Of a DNA stretch of 64,000 nt, positions 43,357-55,189 are shown piece after piece. The DNA comes from Rhipicephalus microplus. Taxonomy: Eukaryota > Arthropoda > Arachnida > Ixodida > Ixodidae. Location of the stretch: the NCBI RefSeq assembly GCF_043290135.1, contig NW_027464588.1:1871501-1935500 (forward strand), in the 5' to 3' direction. Position 1 is the first letter of the stretch; every line of letters starts with the position of its first letter. Made by a program: the position numbers and the translations under genes. The notes below the pieces were generated by a model. It was not told where the DNA came from, did no database searches, and saw nothing but the letters and a program-made list of their open reading frames with translations.

Positions 43357-43879
43357 GGTTCAAGAATGAATATGCAGGCACGCCGAAATTGCGTCGAGAC
43401 ATTCACTGTTCGAAGAGCCTGCCAACAATAACAACAAAAAAGAAATGTACAATCGGAATTTGCACGTCTGTTGCATGTATCCGCCTAGCTTATCACTCAA
43501 GCAGCGCGTTGAGCTGCGCTACATCATAAGTGGCTCCTGGCTAACTTCAAAGAGATAAGTATCAAAACTGCGAATAAATTATGCGCTCGTTTTCTTGGCA
43601 GTTTCAAAAGCACTCTTCCTCATACAAGTCTATACGCACTTGATTGTTTCATAAAAAACCGTTGTCAAAAAACATTGTCACAACATGTATATCGGTGATG
43701 ACTCAGTTATATCATGCCAGTTTTGCGGAAGATAATAATTAATGCTTTTTGAAAGGCTTTCTTGTTTTAACCGCATGCTTTCGCGCTCACTTTGCTTCTT
43801 TTATGCAAGCTTTCGGAGGCCGAGCCAGGGAGTCGAGCTGGGGAACACCTGTACCTCCTAGTCATCAGGAACTCTATGT

Positions 43880-43885
<6 letters not shown>
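43357..43885. other. Unassigned stretch
   Basis: No supported feature is seen. Confidence 0.35.

Positions 43886-43944
<59 letters not shown>
43886..43944. repeat. (TA)n microsatellite
   Basis: TA tract up to the 5' LTR of Ty3 #3. Confidence 0.97.
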
Positions 43945-43949
<5 letters not shown>

Positions 43950-44123
43950 AGAAGAAAACGCATCGTTGGCAAACAACATCGCCACCGCTTGGGTACTGGG
44001 TGCTTGGCTTCGCTCGCTCGGCTCATGCTGATCATCGCCGGCATCTGCTCGACCGTTGCTCTTGTCCGATCGTGTTTCATCGTAGGACCACCGTCGAAAC
44101 AGTCGCCAATAAACCCTTTTTCA
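43945..44123 (+). repeat. Ty3 #3 5' LTR
   Basis: Ends CCAATAAACCCTTTTTCA. AATAAA (44109-44114) is the likely poly(A) signal. Confidence 0.93.
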
Positions 44124-44223
44124 ATTGGTGGAGGGTGCTGACATTCCCCGTCGCCTGAACCTGGGTGCTGCCATTCGCCGTCGCCTCAACCTGGAGCTGC
44201 GCAACCGAACGCTACCTACCATC

Positions 44224-45486
44224 ATGGCTACCAACAACGCGCAACCTGGCTCTTCCACTCCATCCCCCAGCAACCCCGGCGTTCTTCGTTTGCGAGAGCC
44301 CAAAGTCTTTAGCGGAGCTGATGAGACTGACGTGGAAGACTGGTTCGCTAACTACGAACTGGTAAGCGCAAACAACAAGTGGGATGACGCGGACAAATTG
44401 ACTTACGTCATCTTTTACCTCACTGACGTAGCCGAAATGTGGTATAACAACCACAAAAACGACATTACGACGTGGACCATCTTCAAAACGTTGTTCGCTG
44501 ACGTTTTTGGCCGACCCGCTGTCCGCAAGTCCAGAGCCGAACAACGCTTGCGGACTCGCGCACAAAAACCAACGGAATCTTTCACAAGCTACATTGAAGA
44601 CATCATTGGACTTTGCAACCGATTGAACACCACCATGCCCGAGTCGGAGAAGATTCAACACATCCTCAAAGGGATAAATGACGGTGCATATCAGCTGCTC
44701 CTCGCCCGTAATCCTGCCACCGTTGCGGAACTTGTTACTTTGTGTCAAAGTTTCGACGAGTTGAGCAAGCAGCGCGCCCTGACTCGGCCATTTTCCTCAC
44801 ACGCCGACTCGCTCTCCAGTCTCACTTCCGTTCCCGACCACGCACCAACCCTGCAAGAGATTAAAGACTTCGTGCGTGAAGAAGTAGCTCGGCAACTGTC
44901 GTTGATTCCCTTCACGCAGCAGCCGCCGTCCTCTCGTCTGCCCTCACCACTCCGCGACGTTATTGCCGAAGAGGTAGCTCAGGCTGTTCCCGTCGCTGCC
45001 CACCAGCAGCCTGTGGCCGTGACTGTTCCCCATGCGCCGGCTATGCAGCCCGTGGCCGCGCCTCTTACCTATGCCCAGGTGGTACGCAGCAGACCCCGCC
45101 AGCAGCTTTTGCCACCCATGCCTGCAGTTGCTCCCCACTCTACCCTTCTTTCGACACCTTGGGCTGCACCGCGAGTCAGCAATTCCTGGCGCACTGCTGA
45201 CAATCGACCAATCTGCTACGCCTGCGGTACTCCAGGACACGTGGCACGATATTGTCGTGGTCGTTTCCAATCGCAACACAACGCTACTTGGCCGTTACCG
45301 TATGACCCGCCGCCCACGCACCTACCTGCTCCCTATCCTTCACCGCAGTATGGCTACACTAATCTTCCCGGGTCTCAGTCACCCCAGCGCCCAGCCCCGA
45401 CTCACTCTTCCCGCTCGCCGTCTCCTCGCAGGCGATCTCTGTCCCCAATGCGTCCCCGACCCGCTTCCTCCAACCGGGAAAACTGA
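44224..45486 (+). CDS. gag: Ty3 #3 Gag
   Basis: 420 residues. The frame is open back to the LTR, but the first ATG is 44224 (MATNNAQPG), so I start there. The capsid-like part shows [60 protein letters not shown] and [16 protein letters not shown]. An Ala/Pro/Val-rich linker follows, then the RNA-binding knuckle [14 protein letters not shown] (C-x2-C-x4-H-x4-C, about 45219) and a Ser/Pro/Arg-rich tail. The TGA stop at 45484 follows the motif GGAAAAC. Function: particle assembly and RNA packaging. Confidence 0.92.
   Translation: MATNNAQPGSSTPSPSNPGVLRLREPKVFSGADETDVEDWFANYELVSANNKWDDADKLTYVIFYLTDVAEMWYNNHKNDITTWTIFKTLFADVFGRPAVRKSRAEQRLRTRAQKPTESFTSYIEDIIGLCNRLNTTMPESEKIQHILKGINDGAYQLLLARNPATVAELVTLCQSFDELSKQRALTRPFSSHADSLSSLTSVPDHAPTLQEIKDFVREEVARQLSLIPFTQQPPSSRLPSPLRDVIAEEVAQAVPVAAHQQPVAVTVPHAPAMQPVAAPLTYAQVVRSRPRQQLLPPMPAVAPHSTLLSTPWAAPRVSNSWRTADNRPICYACGTPGHVARYCRGRFQSQHNATWPLPYDPPPTHLPAPYPSPQYGYTNLPGSQSPQRPAPTHSSRSPSPRRRSLSPMRPRPASSNREN
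45477..45486 (+). promoter_or_regulatory. Candidate -1 frameshift site, Ty3 #3 gag/pol
   Basis: Gag codons CGG GAA AAC TGA give G GAA AAC (45477-45483). The A-site AAC can re-pair on AAA, while the P-site would mismatch at one position, so it is weaker than the GGGAAAC of element #2. Its place right before the stop is the same in elements #2, #3 and #4. Confidence 0.5.
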
Positions 45487-48400
45487 ACGCCGCAGTTCCA
45501 GAGGCAAGAACTGCGCCGTCATCGAAATGCCCAAGTCCTCGCACTTCACCTGCTAACGTCGTCGCCATATCTGTCGATGGTGTTTCTACATTTGCCCTCA
45601 TCGACACAGGTGCTGCCGTTTCTGTTATAGCCGCCCAGCTCTGCCGCTCCCTACGCAAAGTGACCACGTCGCTCTCTGGACTATCGCTTCGTACGGCTAG
45701 CGCACAGCCAGTCAGACCTCTCGGCACCTGTACAGCCCGCATTTTCATCCAAGGCTCTATGTACGTTGTCGAGTTCATCGTCCTTTCGGTGTGCTCGCAT
45801 GACGTTATCCTCGGGTGGGACTTCCTGTCACAACATCATGCCGTCATCGACTGCGCACGCGCTGAAGTTCAATTTTCGCACCTGTATGACGAACCTTTGC
45901 ACGAAACTCTTGAGCGGTCTCCAAAACTCGTCGTACGTGAAGACACTGAAATTCCGCCAGCCTCTCTTGCCGTTGTCCCTGTTTGCTGCGATGACCATAA
46001 CGACGCTACAGTAATGTTTACACCTTCCGACATTTTCATGATCCGCAGAGCCGTTTCCTTGCCTTTCGCTACACTCGACGTCACTGCGGGCCGAAGCAAT
46101 ATTTTCGTCCACGACCCCCTTTCTGCACCGCTTACGCTACTTGCCGGCGAATGTCTCGGTCGAGTGGAGTACCTCGATTCCTCTTTATTCCTTAACATGC
46201 CAGACGAATCGTGCAGTAGCGCCTCGACCGAACTTCATGCCCTTTCCCCACTGGAATGCTCATCGAGTGACACCTTCTCGAGTTCCATCGCCGACACCTT
46301 AAGTGCCCATGAACGCGCCGAGCTTCTTAATCTTCTCCAGCACTTCGCGAATTCATTCGACGTTTCTCAGCCGCAATTGGGTCGGACTTCCGCAGTGCAC
46401 CACTACATTGACACCGGTTCGCACCAGCCATTGCGTCAAAGACCGTACCGTGTCTCTGCAGCAGAACGTCACGTCATCAACGACCAGGTCGAAGAGATGC
46501 TACGCCGTCGCGTTATTCAACCATCGCACAGTCCTTGGGCATCTCCTGTCGTTCTAGTTCGAAAGAAGGATGGATCGATTCGATTTTGCGTCGACTACCG
46601 GCGATTAAACAAGGTGACGCGGAAAGACGTCTATCCATTACCGCGCATCGACGACGCCCTTGACAGCCTCCAAGGAGCCGAATTCTTCTCCTCCTTAGAC
46701 TTACGATCTGGATACTGGCAGGTTCCTATGGCAGAAGCTGATCGCCAGAAAACTGCGTTCATTACACCAGATGGCCTGTACGAATTTAACGTAATGCCAT
46801 TTGGGCTTTGTAATGCTCCTGCCACGTTTGAACGACTCATGGACAACACACTGCGTGGACTGAAGTGGTCTGTGTGCCTATGCTACCTTGACGACATTGT
46901 CGTTTTCTCTCCCGATTTTCCTACACATCTGCGTCGGCTCCAACTGGTGCTGACGTGTTTAACCAACGCTGGGCTCCAACTGAACTTTAAAAAGTGCCGC
47001 TTCGCCGCGCGAGAGCTGTCCATCTTAGGGCACATCGTGTCCAAGGATGGTGTTCGACCCGACCTTGCAAAACTGCGAGCAGTCGCTGAGTTCCCGAAAC
47101 CTACTACACTGAAAGAATTACGCAGTTTTGTCGGACTATGCTCGTACTTCCGGCGCTTCGTGCGAAATTTTGCGTCGATCATGTCACCACTGACCAACCT
47201 CCTACGCGGTGATGCAGACCTTTCATCCTGGTCTTCTGACTGCGACGTCGCGTTTGCCACGCTCCGTAGTCTGCTAACATCTCCTCCAATTCTTCGGCAT
47301 TTCGACCCAACAGCTGCAACGGAAGTTCACACAGACGCTAGTGGGGTTGGTCTAGGCGCCGTCCTCGCCCAACGCAAGCCGGGCTACTCCGAATACGTCG
47401 TCGCTTATGCGAGTCGCACACTTACTAAAGCTGAGGCCAATTACAGCGTCACTGAAAAAGACTGCTTGGCGCTAGTGTGGGCGCTTCGCAAGTTCCGCCC
47501 TTATTTGTACGGTCGCCCATTCGACCTGGTAACGGACCACCATGCACTTTGTTGGCTCGCCACATTGAAAGATCCTTCTGGCCGCCTAGCTCGGTGGGCA
47601 CTGCAAATCCAGGAGTACGACATTCGTGTCATCTATCGCAGCGGACGCAAGCATTCTGACGCCGACGCCCTGTCGCGTTCGCCTTTACCTCCCGACTCGG
47701 CCTGCGAAACCAATGGTACCAACTCCGTCGCATCTCTCGACCTCGACTCTTTTACCGCTGAACAACACAAGGACCCGTGGATCGCTTCCCTTTTTAACTG
47801 TCTCTCTGGATCGTCAACCACTGCGGTACCACGATCTCTCCGACGTCAAGCTGCTCATTTCGCGATTCGTGATCGGCTGCTACACCGACGCAACTACGCC
47901 CCCGAAGGTCGTAAGTGGCTCTTGGTTGTCCCGCGCAGCTTGCGATCACAAATCTGCGCCTCCTTTCACGACGATCCCCAATGTGGTCATGCCGGAGTTT
48001 TCAAAACTTACGAACGCATTCGCCATCGCTTCTACTGGCGCGGAATGTATAATTTCGTTCGAAATCTCGTTATGGGCTGCCCTGACTGTCAACGCCGCAA
48101 ATCACCGCCTTTCCACTCGTCCGGTGCGCTTCAACCGCTCCCGTGCCCTGCCAAACCTTTCGATCGGATCGGAATTGATCTCTATGGCCCTCTACCGACA
48201 ACATCAGATGAAAATCGGTGGATCATAGTCGCTGTGGACCATTTAACACGCTACGCTGAGACCGCCGCCCTTCCAAGTGCCACTGCGCGGGACGTAGCAT
48301 CCTTCATCCTTCATCGCTTCATACTAAGACATGGTGCACCTCGAGAGCTACTAAGCGACCGAGGTCGAGCCTTCCTATCAGAAGTCGTCACGTCTCTGCT

Positions 48401-49028
48401 TTCTCAATGCCATGTTGTTCATCGCAAGACCACTGCATACCACCCGCAAACTAATGGGCTCACGGAAAGATTTAACCGCACCCTTGGCGATATGCTCGCC
48501 ATGTATGTGACATCCGATCATACTAACTGGGATCGCATTCTTCCATTCATCACGTTCGCATATAACACCGCGGCACAGTCTACCACTGGATTTTCACCTT
48601 TCTTTCTTCTTTATGGACGCGAACCATCCCACACCATCGACACTCTCCTTCCATACCATCCTGACGCATCCGAATGCCCATCTGTGTCCGAAGCTGCCCG
48701 TAATGCGGAAGAGTGCTGTGAACTCGCACGCACCTTTACGTCGCAAGAACAACAGCGCCAGAAAGAAAACAACGCCGACTCTTCACAAAGCCCCAGCTAT
48801 TCCTCGGGATCACTTGTATGGCTGGCTGTTCCTTACCAAAGCCCCGGCATATCCTCAAAACTCGTTCCAAAGTACGAGGGCCCATACCGCGTTTTGGAGC
48901 AAACCTCGCCGGTGAATTTTCTCATCGAACCACTTTCCCCATCTGACGACATGCGCCGGCGTGGACGTGACATCGTCCACATCGCCCGCCTTAAGCCATA
49001 TCATAGCCCTCTGCCTCCAGACTCTTAG
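45480..49028 (+). CDS. pol: Ty3 #3 Pol polyprotein
   Basis: About 1180 codons in the -1 frame relative to gag, with no stop. The first ATG in this frame (46015) lies inside the protease, so expression by frameshifting is inferred. Protease [12 protein letters not shown] (Asp at 45603) and [55 protein letters not shown] and catalytic CYLDDIVVF (46884). RNase [17 protein letters not shown] (47334) and [12 protein letters not shown]. Integrase: zinc finger [10 protein letters not shown] and GCPDCQRRK, core Asp in GIDLYGPLP (48174), Asp in LLSDRGRAF (48354), Glu in [15 protein letters not shown] (48463), and C-terminal YEGPYRVL (48871). All catalytic residues expected for each domain are present. 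No chromodomain, envelope or extra ORF is seen. Confidence 0.93.
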   Translation, partial: KLNAAVPEARTAPSSKCPSPRTSPANVVAISVDGVSTFALIDTGAAVSVIAAQLCRSLRKVTTSLSGLSLRTASAQPVRPLGTCTARIFIQGSMYVVEFIVLSVCSHDVILGWDFLSQHHAVIDCARAEVQFSHLYDEPLHETLERSPKLVVREDTEIPPASLAVVPVCCDDHNDATVMFTPSDIFMIRRAVSLPFATLDVTAGRSNIFVHDPLSAPLTLLAGECLGRVEYLDSSLFLNMPDESCSSASTELHALSPLECSSSDTFSSSIADTLSAHERAELLNLLQHFANSFDVSQPQLGRTSAVHHYIDTGSHQPLRQRPYRVSAAERHVINDQVEEMLRRRVIQPSHSPWASPVVLVRKKDGSIRFCVDYRRLNKVTRKDVYPLPRIDDALDSLQGAEFFSSLDLRSGYWQVPMAEADRQKTAFITPDGLYEFNVMPFGLCNAPATFERLMDNTLRGLKWSVCLCYLDDIVVFSPDFPTHLRRLQLVLTCLTNAGLQLNFKKCRFAARELSILGHIVSKDGVRPDLAKLRAVAEFPKPTTLKELRSFVGLCSYFRRFVRNFASIMSPLTNLLRGDADLSSWSSDCDVAFATLRSLLTSPPILRHFDPTAATEVHTDASGVGLGAVLAQRKPGYSEYVVAYASRTLTKAEANYSVTEKDCLALVWALRKFRPYLYGRPFDLVTDHHALCWLATLKDPSGRLARWALQIQEYDIRVIYRSGRKHSDADALSRSPLPPDSACETNGTNSVASLDLDSFTAEQHKDPWIASLFNCLSGSSTTAVPRSLRRQAAHFAIRDRLLHRRNYAPEGRKWLLVVPRSLRSQICASFHDDPQCGHAGVFKTYERIRHRFYWRGMYNFVRNLVMGCPDCQRRKSPPFHSSGALQPLPCPAKPFDRIGIDLYGPLPTTSDENRWIIVAVDHLTRYAETAALPSATARDVASFILHRFILRHGAPRELLSDRGRAFLSEVVTSLLSQCHVVHRKTTAYHPQTNGLTERFNRTLGDMLAMYVTSDHTNWDRILPFITFAYNTAAQSTTGFSPFFLLYGREPSHTIDTLLPYHPDASECPSVSEAARNAEECCELARTFTSQEQQRQKENNADSSQSPSYSSGSLVWLAVPYQSPGISSKLVPKYEGPYRVLEQTSPVNFLIEPLSPSDDMRRRGRDIVHIARLKPYHSPLPPDS

Positions 49029-49063
49029 GTCGCCAGGATGGCTCTTTTTCGGCGGGGGCAAAT

Positions 49064-49240
49064 TGTGAAGAAGAAAACGCATCGTTGGCAAACAACATCG
49101 CCACCGCTTGGGTACTGGGTGCTTGGCTTCGCTCGCTCGGCTCGTGCTGATCATCGCCGGCATCTGCTCGACCGTTGCTCTTGTCCGATCGTGTTTCATC
49201 GTAGGACCACCGTCGCAACAGTCGCCAATAAACCCTTTTT

Positions 49241-49242
<2 letters not shown>
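49064..49242 (+). repeat. Ty3 #3 3' LTR
   Basis: Starts TGTGAAGAAGAAAACGC. Directly followed by TA repeats. Confidence 0.93.

Positions 49243-49291
<49 letters not shown>
49243..49291. repeat. (TA)n microsatellite
   Basis: Continues the tract interrupted by Ty3 #3. Confidence 0.96.
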
Positions 49292-49295
<4 letters not shown>

Positions 49296-49327
49296 GAAGA
49301 ATAACTTCGGTTGCCGCAAGGTTATAA

Positions 49328-49459
49328 ATATGAAAGTAGATGCGCTTTCACATAACAGCTGTTTATTGTGCCGACGTTTCGACGGGAACACTTGAAAAAG
49401 ACGGGGTGCCCGTCGAAACGTCGGCACAATAAACAGTTGTTATGTGAAAGCGCATCTAC

Positions 49460-49467
<8 letters not shown>
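49328..49467. repeat. Palindrome of 59-bp arms, Penelope-end-like
   Basis: Arms 49328-49386 and 49409-49467 match as reverse complements at 58 of 59 positions, around a 22-base spacer. The right arm reads CCCGTCGAAACGTCGGCAC then AATAAACAG and ends at TA repeats. With the preceding GACGGGGTGCCCGTC stem it resembles the end of a second Penelope family (core - stem - GAAAC), here in head-to-head form. A TA tract (49465-49550) follows directly; the one at 49243-49291 lies about 36 bp before the left arm. Confidence 0.8.

Positions 49468-49550
<83 letters not shown>
49465..49550. repeat. (TA)n microsatellite
   Basis: About 85 bp TA tract. Confidence 0.97.
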
Positions 49551-49554
<4 letters not shown>

Positions 49555-51569
49555 CCTTTGTTAATTTGCGTAAATTCACTGAAATTAGTTCTCATTTTGC
49601 ATCGACAGCTTAAATTCTGCTGCTTTCCAAATATTCTATTGGCGTAACGTCATTGCGAGCCAGCAAATTTATGACGATGTTTACTAATATTGGTGTAGTT
49701 CTTATTGTTAAAAGTGTAGGCAGGCAGTGGTGCATGTTGTTCTTAGAAATTTAACTTGTGTATATACAAAGTAAACACACACACACATGCACACACACAC
49801 ACACATATTAGTTAGACTACGGTAGACTGGAACTAGCTTTGAGCCCTCATACTGTCGAAAAAGTGAAATTTTACAGTGCGCATTTGTACCGAGGCACGCT
49901 ATATTCAGTTTCGCCAACTGTAAACATTCGGCGCAGGGCTACGAGGATTTTTTTTTGTTTGGGGGGGGGGGGGTTCAGCAGGACGACTAACTTTGGCAAT
50001 TGGTGGTCGCTGTGAACACGTGCAAATATTTTAGTATGCACTGAAAAACATAAATTATGAAAAAATTTTCGTTGTGTAGGGGTTTCAGATTTCCTAGCTC
50101 TTCCCTCTTTACTTACGGCCTCCAGCTGGTTCTCCGTGCGTTTGACATGGTATATCTTTTTTTTTCATCTCACAACTTTCTGAACACAGCTAACTTCCTA
50201 TAGGTCGCCTCAGTTATTCTTAATATTGTAGACACCTGCACAACGAAAAAGAGTTAAGACAGAAGAAATCATAACAAGACATGCTCTTTCCTAATAATTT
50301 TTGATCTCTTGCAAGGACTTTCATGCAGCTCAAATTCAGCAGATTGGCGTGTATATACCTAGTCCCACATCGAGATTCCTGTGTGTACATGAGAGGGAAT
50401 TCTGGCGCTAGTGCTTATGAGAGCTGCAACGCATGGTGCTTCAGCGAGCATGAAACGAGATTCAAACGAGATAAATAGCACGCGGATCATGGCTTTAACA
50501 CTGGCATCCGAGATTGCGCGCCCTGCCGGCGCGCAATCTCGTTGGTCATTGCCTAACCATCAGCTTTCCAAGGCATCAGCATTAAAGTACCTAAAACAAT
50601 ACAATATCACCAACCACTCCCCTTAGCCTCTGCCTTCTCTAAGCAGCATCAACAGAGCCCATATATATAGAAAAGAGAGCGTCCAGCAGGAAACTATACG
50701 GAGACAGGTATATCCTCTTTCAGCGCACAAGGAACGGTAACGCAGTGTCATCGTGGGTGATGATATATGGTAGCGCAGACAAGCCTAAATCGAAAGCCAA
50801 CAAGCCCAAATCGCCACCCGCATTATTATCGCGGAAGCAAAGGAAAATGCGCGACTGAGGACACACAAGATGGCGCTTGCACTATCAAGGCTACCGAAAG
50901 CTACTAAGCACAAAGGAGAGGAGCAGGCCGAATGGCGCTAAAATAATTATTTCTAGGGAGTTTAGTCAGCCTAGCTGACAGCCGCACATTTACGGCAAGG
51001 AGGAAGCGTCGTTGACCCAGCGTCGAAAGAAATATATGTTGACGGTGAGCGCGATGGTCTGTTGATCATACGTTAGATATCAATATGCACATTTTCTCCC
51101 ATATGTAGAAAGAAAAAAATTGGGGGACCCTTACGCTTCGCCTTTATGAGTTCAACGCGATAGCGAAATCTGGCCCCTAGTGCACCCTTCAACCGCTAAG
51201 TGCATACTTATTCCTTTGTTTTGTTACATTCACACGCACGCACACAAACACGCACACAGTATATTGCACCAGCGCGCACTACTATCGCCGAATGGGCTCA
51301 TTTTTGTCGTGACACTTGTCGAATAAAATGCGGTAAAGAGGCCCCTGAAACACTTTTCAAGTAACCATGCAATGAATTTACTAGAAGAGCTTATTGCCTC
51401 ACGAATTTTACGCTGCAAAAATTTTAAGAATCTGTCCAGTGCGAGTGGAGTTAGAAAGGTTTGTCGCATGTATTATCTCTTCTCTCGTCCCGACGAAAGT
51501 GGTGGGGGCTAAGCAGGGAGGGATGACAGAGCTAAGAAACTACCGCGCCTCGTGACCTTGAGCACTTCT
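49551..51569. other. Unassigned stretch with a CA repeat and one hairpin
   Basis: (CA)n at 49775-49805, homopolymer T and G runs at 49950-49975, and a perfect hairpin at 50509-50541. No gene is recognised. Confidence 0.4.
50509..50541. repeat. Perfect 14-bp hairpin
   Basis: CGAGATTGCGCGCC, loop CTGCC, GGCGCGCAATCTCG. No U-run follows, so a terminator reading is not supported in a eukaryote. Confidence 0.9.
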
Positions 51570-52345
51570 TCTTTAGGGGCGAAGCTCCTTATAGGCGCAC
51601 CCGTTAGTCCCTCGTAGTCGCAGTAATAATGTGTAACCAGTCTTACATTTTGTCCTTCAAGGTGGTGCCGGTGGGAGAATTCAGTGCGTTGTTGAACAAC
51701 AACAACAAAAAAATCGCAGCGTGCGCGTTCACTAAAAGCCAAATTCCCCTGTCTCTCATTCACCCTTTGCAGCAATTGGCATGTACATTGAGCACTATCT
51801 GACAAGAAAGGGTTGCTACGTTATACTCGCTGGGCGTAACCTCCTTGGTTTTAGATAGGTGTAGCGAGCGTTGGGTCGCAGTGCCATGAATACAGTGAAC
51901 TATCATATACCATGAAATGGAGGTGGTTAAAGGTGGGAAGTAGACACGTAGCGCAAGCCGTAAGAAAGTGTGCGTGTGCCTCCTTTCGTTCAGTCCTTGT
52001 AATGTCCGCTGGAGGGTGGTATTTCTATATGAGGAATATACGATGAAAAGATGTGAGATGGTGGTACTTGGAGTGTTTAATAGGTGGACGAACGGACACA
52101 CAGGCAGATGCATGAACGAACGCACGGATGGCTGCACGGACGGATGGACGCACGGACGGACACAGGAGCGGATGCATGGACGAACGCAGGGACGATCGCA
52201 CTAACAGACGCACGCATGGACAAGCAGATGGACGCACGGGCGGCCTCATAGACGCACACACGGACGGACGGAACCAAGAACAAATAGACGGACGGATGCT
52301 TCGCCCCACTCTCCGTCATTCACTTCGTGAATATGCTGCCATTTC
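51570..52345 (-). repeat. Dispersed repeat X, copy 1
   Basis: On the minus strand it reads GAATGACGGAGAGTGGGGCG and a degenerate ACGGACGG-type minisatellite (52085-52290). It then has AAACACTCCAAGTACCACCA, CGGCTTGCGCTACGTGTCTA, GGAGGTTACGCCCAGCGAGT and CAATGTACATGCCAATTGCT. The same order occurs in plus orientation at 59745-60716. It codes for no recognisable protein. Confidence 0.75.
52085..52290. repeat. Degenerate minisatellite in repeat X
   Basis: Variants of GGACGGACGCACGGAT/GAACGAACGCA in an 8-16 bp rhythm. The corresponding part in copy 2 is 59790-59945. Confidence 0.75.
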
Positions 52346-53920
52346 TTTCTTCGATTGCGTGGCTTTTTCAGTGTTATCACGCACGCACGCGTGGACAAGT
52401 AGCGGCCTCCTGTGGCTATCTCAGTAACTTGATTTTTTGGTCAAAGACGCACAGACAATTTTTCACTCACAACCAACGGGGCCGACGCCAGGGGCGGGTT
52501 TTCTGCGACACGAGCTCTTTCACGCTATCGCGTTATTATCTGGTACGTAATGCGTAGGCTAGACATCCCGTGGTCAGTTGAAGGAGCGGAACAGCTGCCG
52601 AGAGACGGGAAACGCCATCAAGGACGGCAGTGGGTTTGATGGGGTAATTAAACGAAGAAGCCCTTGGCAATACAATGAAATCTGCTCACACGACATAAGG
52701 TAGATTGGAGGTCACCCGGAGAAGTCATCATGCTGCAGGTGACGTTGAATAGGCTGGGTGTGATCATTTTCATTAGGTGTACCTTAGTGACCACGGGTCA
52801 ACTAATGAAACAAATTGTTGTCTGTTATGTACGCTCGTATCTATAATATACGTTGTTTTTAAAGACAGTTCAAATTTATGAAGTATTTTGTATGTGAAAC
52901 ATTGACGAAGACCTTTTGAAATCAACAAAAATGTCATTTAATAGCTTTTTATTGAATTCAGTGGTGAAATTGTGAATGGCTTGAACGAGATCATGGCAGA
53001 GTGGTAAAAATACTACCATAATACCCTTTTTCTTCGTTCAAGAAGCGCTTGCAGTGTACTTTATCCGGCACTTTGAAGCAACACGAAACTGGATGTTATT
53101 GCTTCATTTCTTTTTTGTTTCTTAAATTAGCCATAGTATATTCAATTTGTTAGCGAAGAAAAATAAACACACCTTCTATTCAAAAATTCCACCCATATTA
53201 AAAGTAGTAAACGAAAGGTCATTGTCACGTGTCATTTTGCTGACATCCATAGTGAATGGACGTAATTAGAAATAAAAGATATCTAGACAGGAAACATTAA
53301 TTTCGGCTGCTGCCGTGTTGATAGACAGTGAGGAAGAGGAATATATAAAAATGCAGCTGGCTGTTGAGAGCTGCAAACAAAGCAGCGCCATTCAGAATTG
53401 TTAGAACCTATTGTGTTATTTCAGAAAAGCAATTATCGTAACGGCTTGTGACAGCGCTTAAGACCTGTTAAATGAGTGGTGTTAATCACTCGGAATGTTA
53501 AGCAAAGGCGGCCCCAATAAAGTGCACCTTCCTGCAGTACTAAGGATTCCCCCCACGTCCCCCATCATAGTCGTTATCACATGCTCACTGACCTCAATGT
53601 TAAAAGAAAGAGAGAGAGAGAGAAGGGGAGGTGTTTGTTTTCTTGTTTGGCAAAAGAGCAAAGCTGTACACGGTTATTTTGATTCACGGCAGAAAGCAGT
53701 GATGTCATTAGAAAACGAAGCCGAGAGAGAGGGAGAGAGAGCCATTATGACAAAAGACAGAGAGCGGTGACGTCATGAAAGCAAAACAAAGAAGGTGAGT
53801 GAGGGGCAGAGAGAGGCATTACGTGCCAATGATTGTGGTACGGCTATTAGCTTCAGGCGCTTTTTCAAAAAACACATCAAGCTTTTCCAATGAACATGAC
53901 ACGAAATTTGAGAGAGGTCT
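52346..53920. other. Unassigned stretch
   Basis: AT-rich DNA (52800-53300) and GAGA tracts (53605-53625, 53720-53740). No gene is recognised. Confidence 0.4.
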
Positions 53921-54161
53921 TCTTTCTTCGTTCAGGAGCTGATAGTCCCGACCTCTCCGAGTGATTCGTACATAACCCGTGTGACAGCGGCTGTGACGCG
54001 GGCCTGACGGGCGATCGTCGTCCTGTCTTTCATATGTACGTCATCAGAAGTGCGACAGCTGGCTTTCCCAGTGATCTGCGGGTATTTACTCGCACCGCCA
54101 AGTGTACACTGTCCCTCCAAACCGACTGGGACCAACCCTATCCGTGCGGCTTGCACCGGCC

Positions 54162-54223
54162 ATGATGCCCGTGACGGTGGCATTGTTGCTTCTCCTAACG
54201 GTCCTGCTGGCTGCTCTGCTCAA
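54162..54223 (+). CDS. Candidate first coding exon: signal peptide or membrane anchor
   Basis: Two tandem ATGs open a frame of 20 codons that is almost wholly hydrophobic (MMPVTVALLLLLTVLLAALL) and runs straight into CAA|GTAAGC, a good splice donor, in phase 2. The preceding 230 bases are GC-richer than the surroundings, like a 5' UTR. An N-terminal Leu/Val/Ala stretch is what secreted proteins or microsomal enzymes such as cytochromes P450 carry. No second exon is recognised nearby, so the family is open. It is the best host-gene candidate in the window. Confidence 0.45.
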
Positions 54224-54824
54224 GTAAGCTTATACGTTCCGTGTGATGCAACAATTTGCAGCAACAATTAGGCAGGTCTCTGTAAGTGTTCACGGGTGTC
54301 GCAAGCATTTTTTTCCCCTACGCGTTGCGTGTACTCTGTTCTAAAGGACAACAGGGAAAAAAAAATGATGGCGGCAGATGTAATGCATTTTCTGGAGCTT
54401 ATGTTAAGAGAATTCTTCTTGAAACGTGACTTCTTTCATAACATACAAAAAACATATTCGAGTTTGTTGGCAGAGCAATGTGTAAAGAATATAGAGCACA
54501 TTTTACAACAAAGACGAAGGCTAATTTTATCAGCACATTAAGCAGCAATTCTTTGTCCCCCGTCTTCAATTTTGCTAATTTGTTTTATATATTCTGGTTT
54601 ATCGAATTCTTACGCACTTTTTCACATTTTTTCAAAGGAATATTATTGTTCTTATCTAACTTCTCTTTTTTTAGCAAGCGTGGTATAAAAATTTTCTTTA
54701 AAAGTTACAGTGTGGCCAATCCCCCTAGTGGGTATGAGCCAAGATCTTCTAGGCGACAAGACAAGACAAGCTCACCCCATGGTGATATCTGCAGATGATT
54801 TATTATAATCATTCGCAATTAGCA
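54224..54824 (+). other. Unassigned; LINE 3'-end-like motif at 54712-54785
   Basis: GGCCAATCCCCCTAGTGGG then ATGAGCCAAGATCTTCTAGG resembles 11530. The rest is AT-rich. Confidence 0.3.
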
Positions 54825-55026
54825 TCCCACCATAACGTTATAAGGGATGCCATTGTGGTGGGTTCCGAAAGTTTTACCATCTGGGGATCTTCAGCGTGCA
54901 TCTAAATCCAACTACGCGGGCTTAGCATATCGCCTCCATTGAAATGCGACTGCCGCGACCGGGATTGAATCCCGTGGCCTTCGAGTGAGCTGTCGAGCAC
55001 TGTAACCATGAGCCCACCGTGGCAGG
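54825..55026 (-). mobile_element. Ruka-like SINE, copy 5, diverged
   Basis: Body motifs GATGCCATTGTGGTGGGTTC, ATCTGGGGATCTTCAGCGTG and the B-box complement GGGATTGAATCCC (about 54960) are in minus orientation. No TSD is visible. Confidence 0.65.
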
Positions 55027-55189
55027 TAATATCAACGGATGAGAGGTATCTACAAAAGGCGGTGTGAAATTGTGGTGAATAATGAATGATGGATGCTACC
55101 TTCATTGAAAAGAACGCATATTTCTTAGCAGCTATTGTGGATGAGGTGGAGAGAGGTAAGGAAATCCAAAGATGATGAGCACCTTCATG
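55027..55189. other. Spacer
   Basis: No feature is recognised. Confidence 0.3.

Larger units (their letters stand above)
43945..49242 (+). mobile_element. Ty3-type LTR retrotransposon #3, complete with open gag and pol
   Basis: The 179-bp LTRs lie at 43945-44123 and 49064-49242 and, compared by eye, differ at two internal positions and the first base. A primer-site candidate TTGGTGGAGGGTGCTG follows the left LTR. The purine-rich GGCGGGGGCAAAT precedes the right LTR. Gag and pol are unbroken. It lies inside a TA microsatellite: TA repeats run up to 43944 and resume at 49243. This is the only element in the window that looks young and autonomous. Confidence 0.93.

Noticed and set aside
50509..50541. 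Rho-independent terminator
   Set aside because: No U-run follows, and the organism is eukaryotic.
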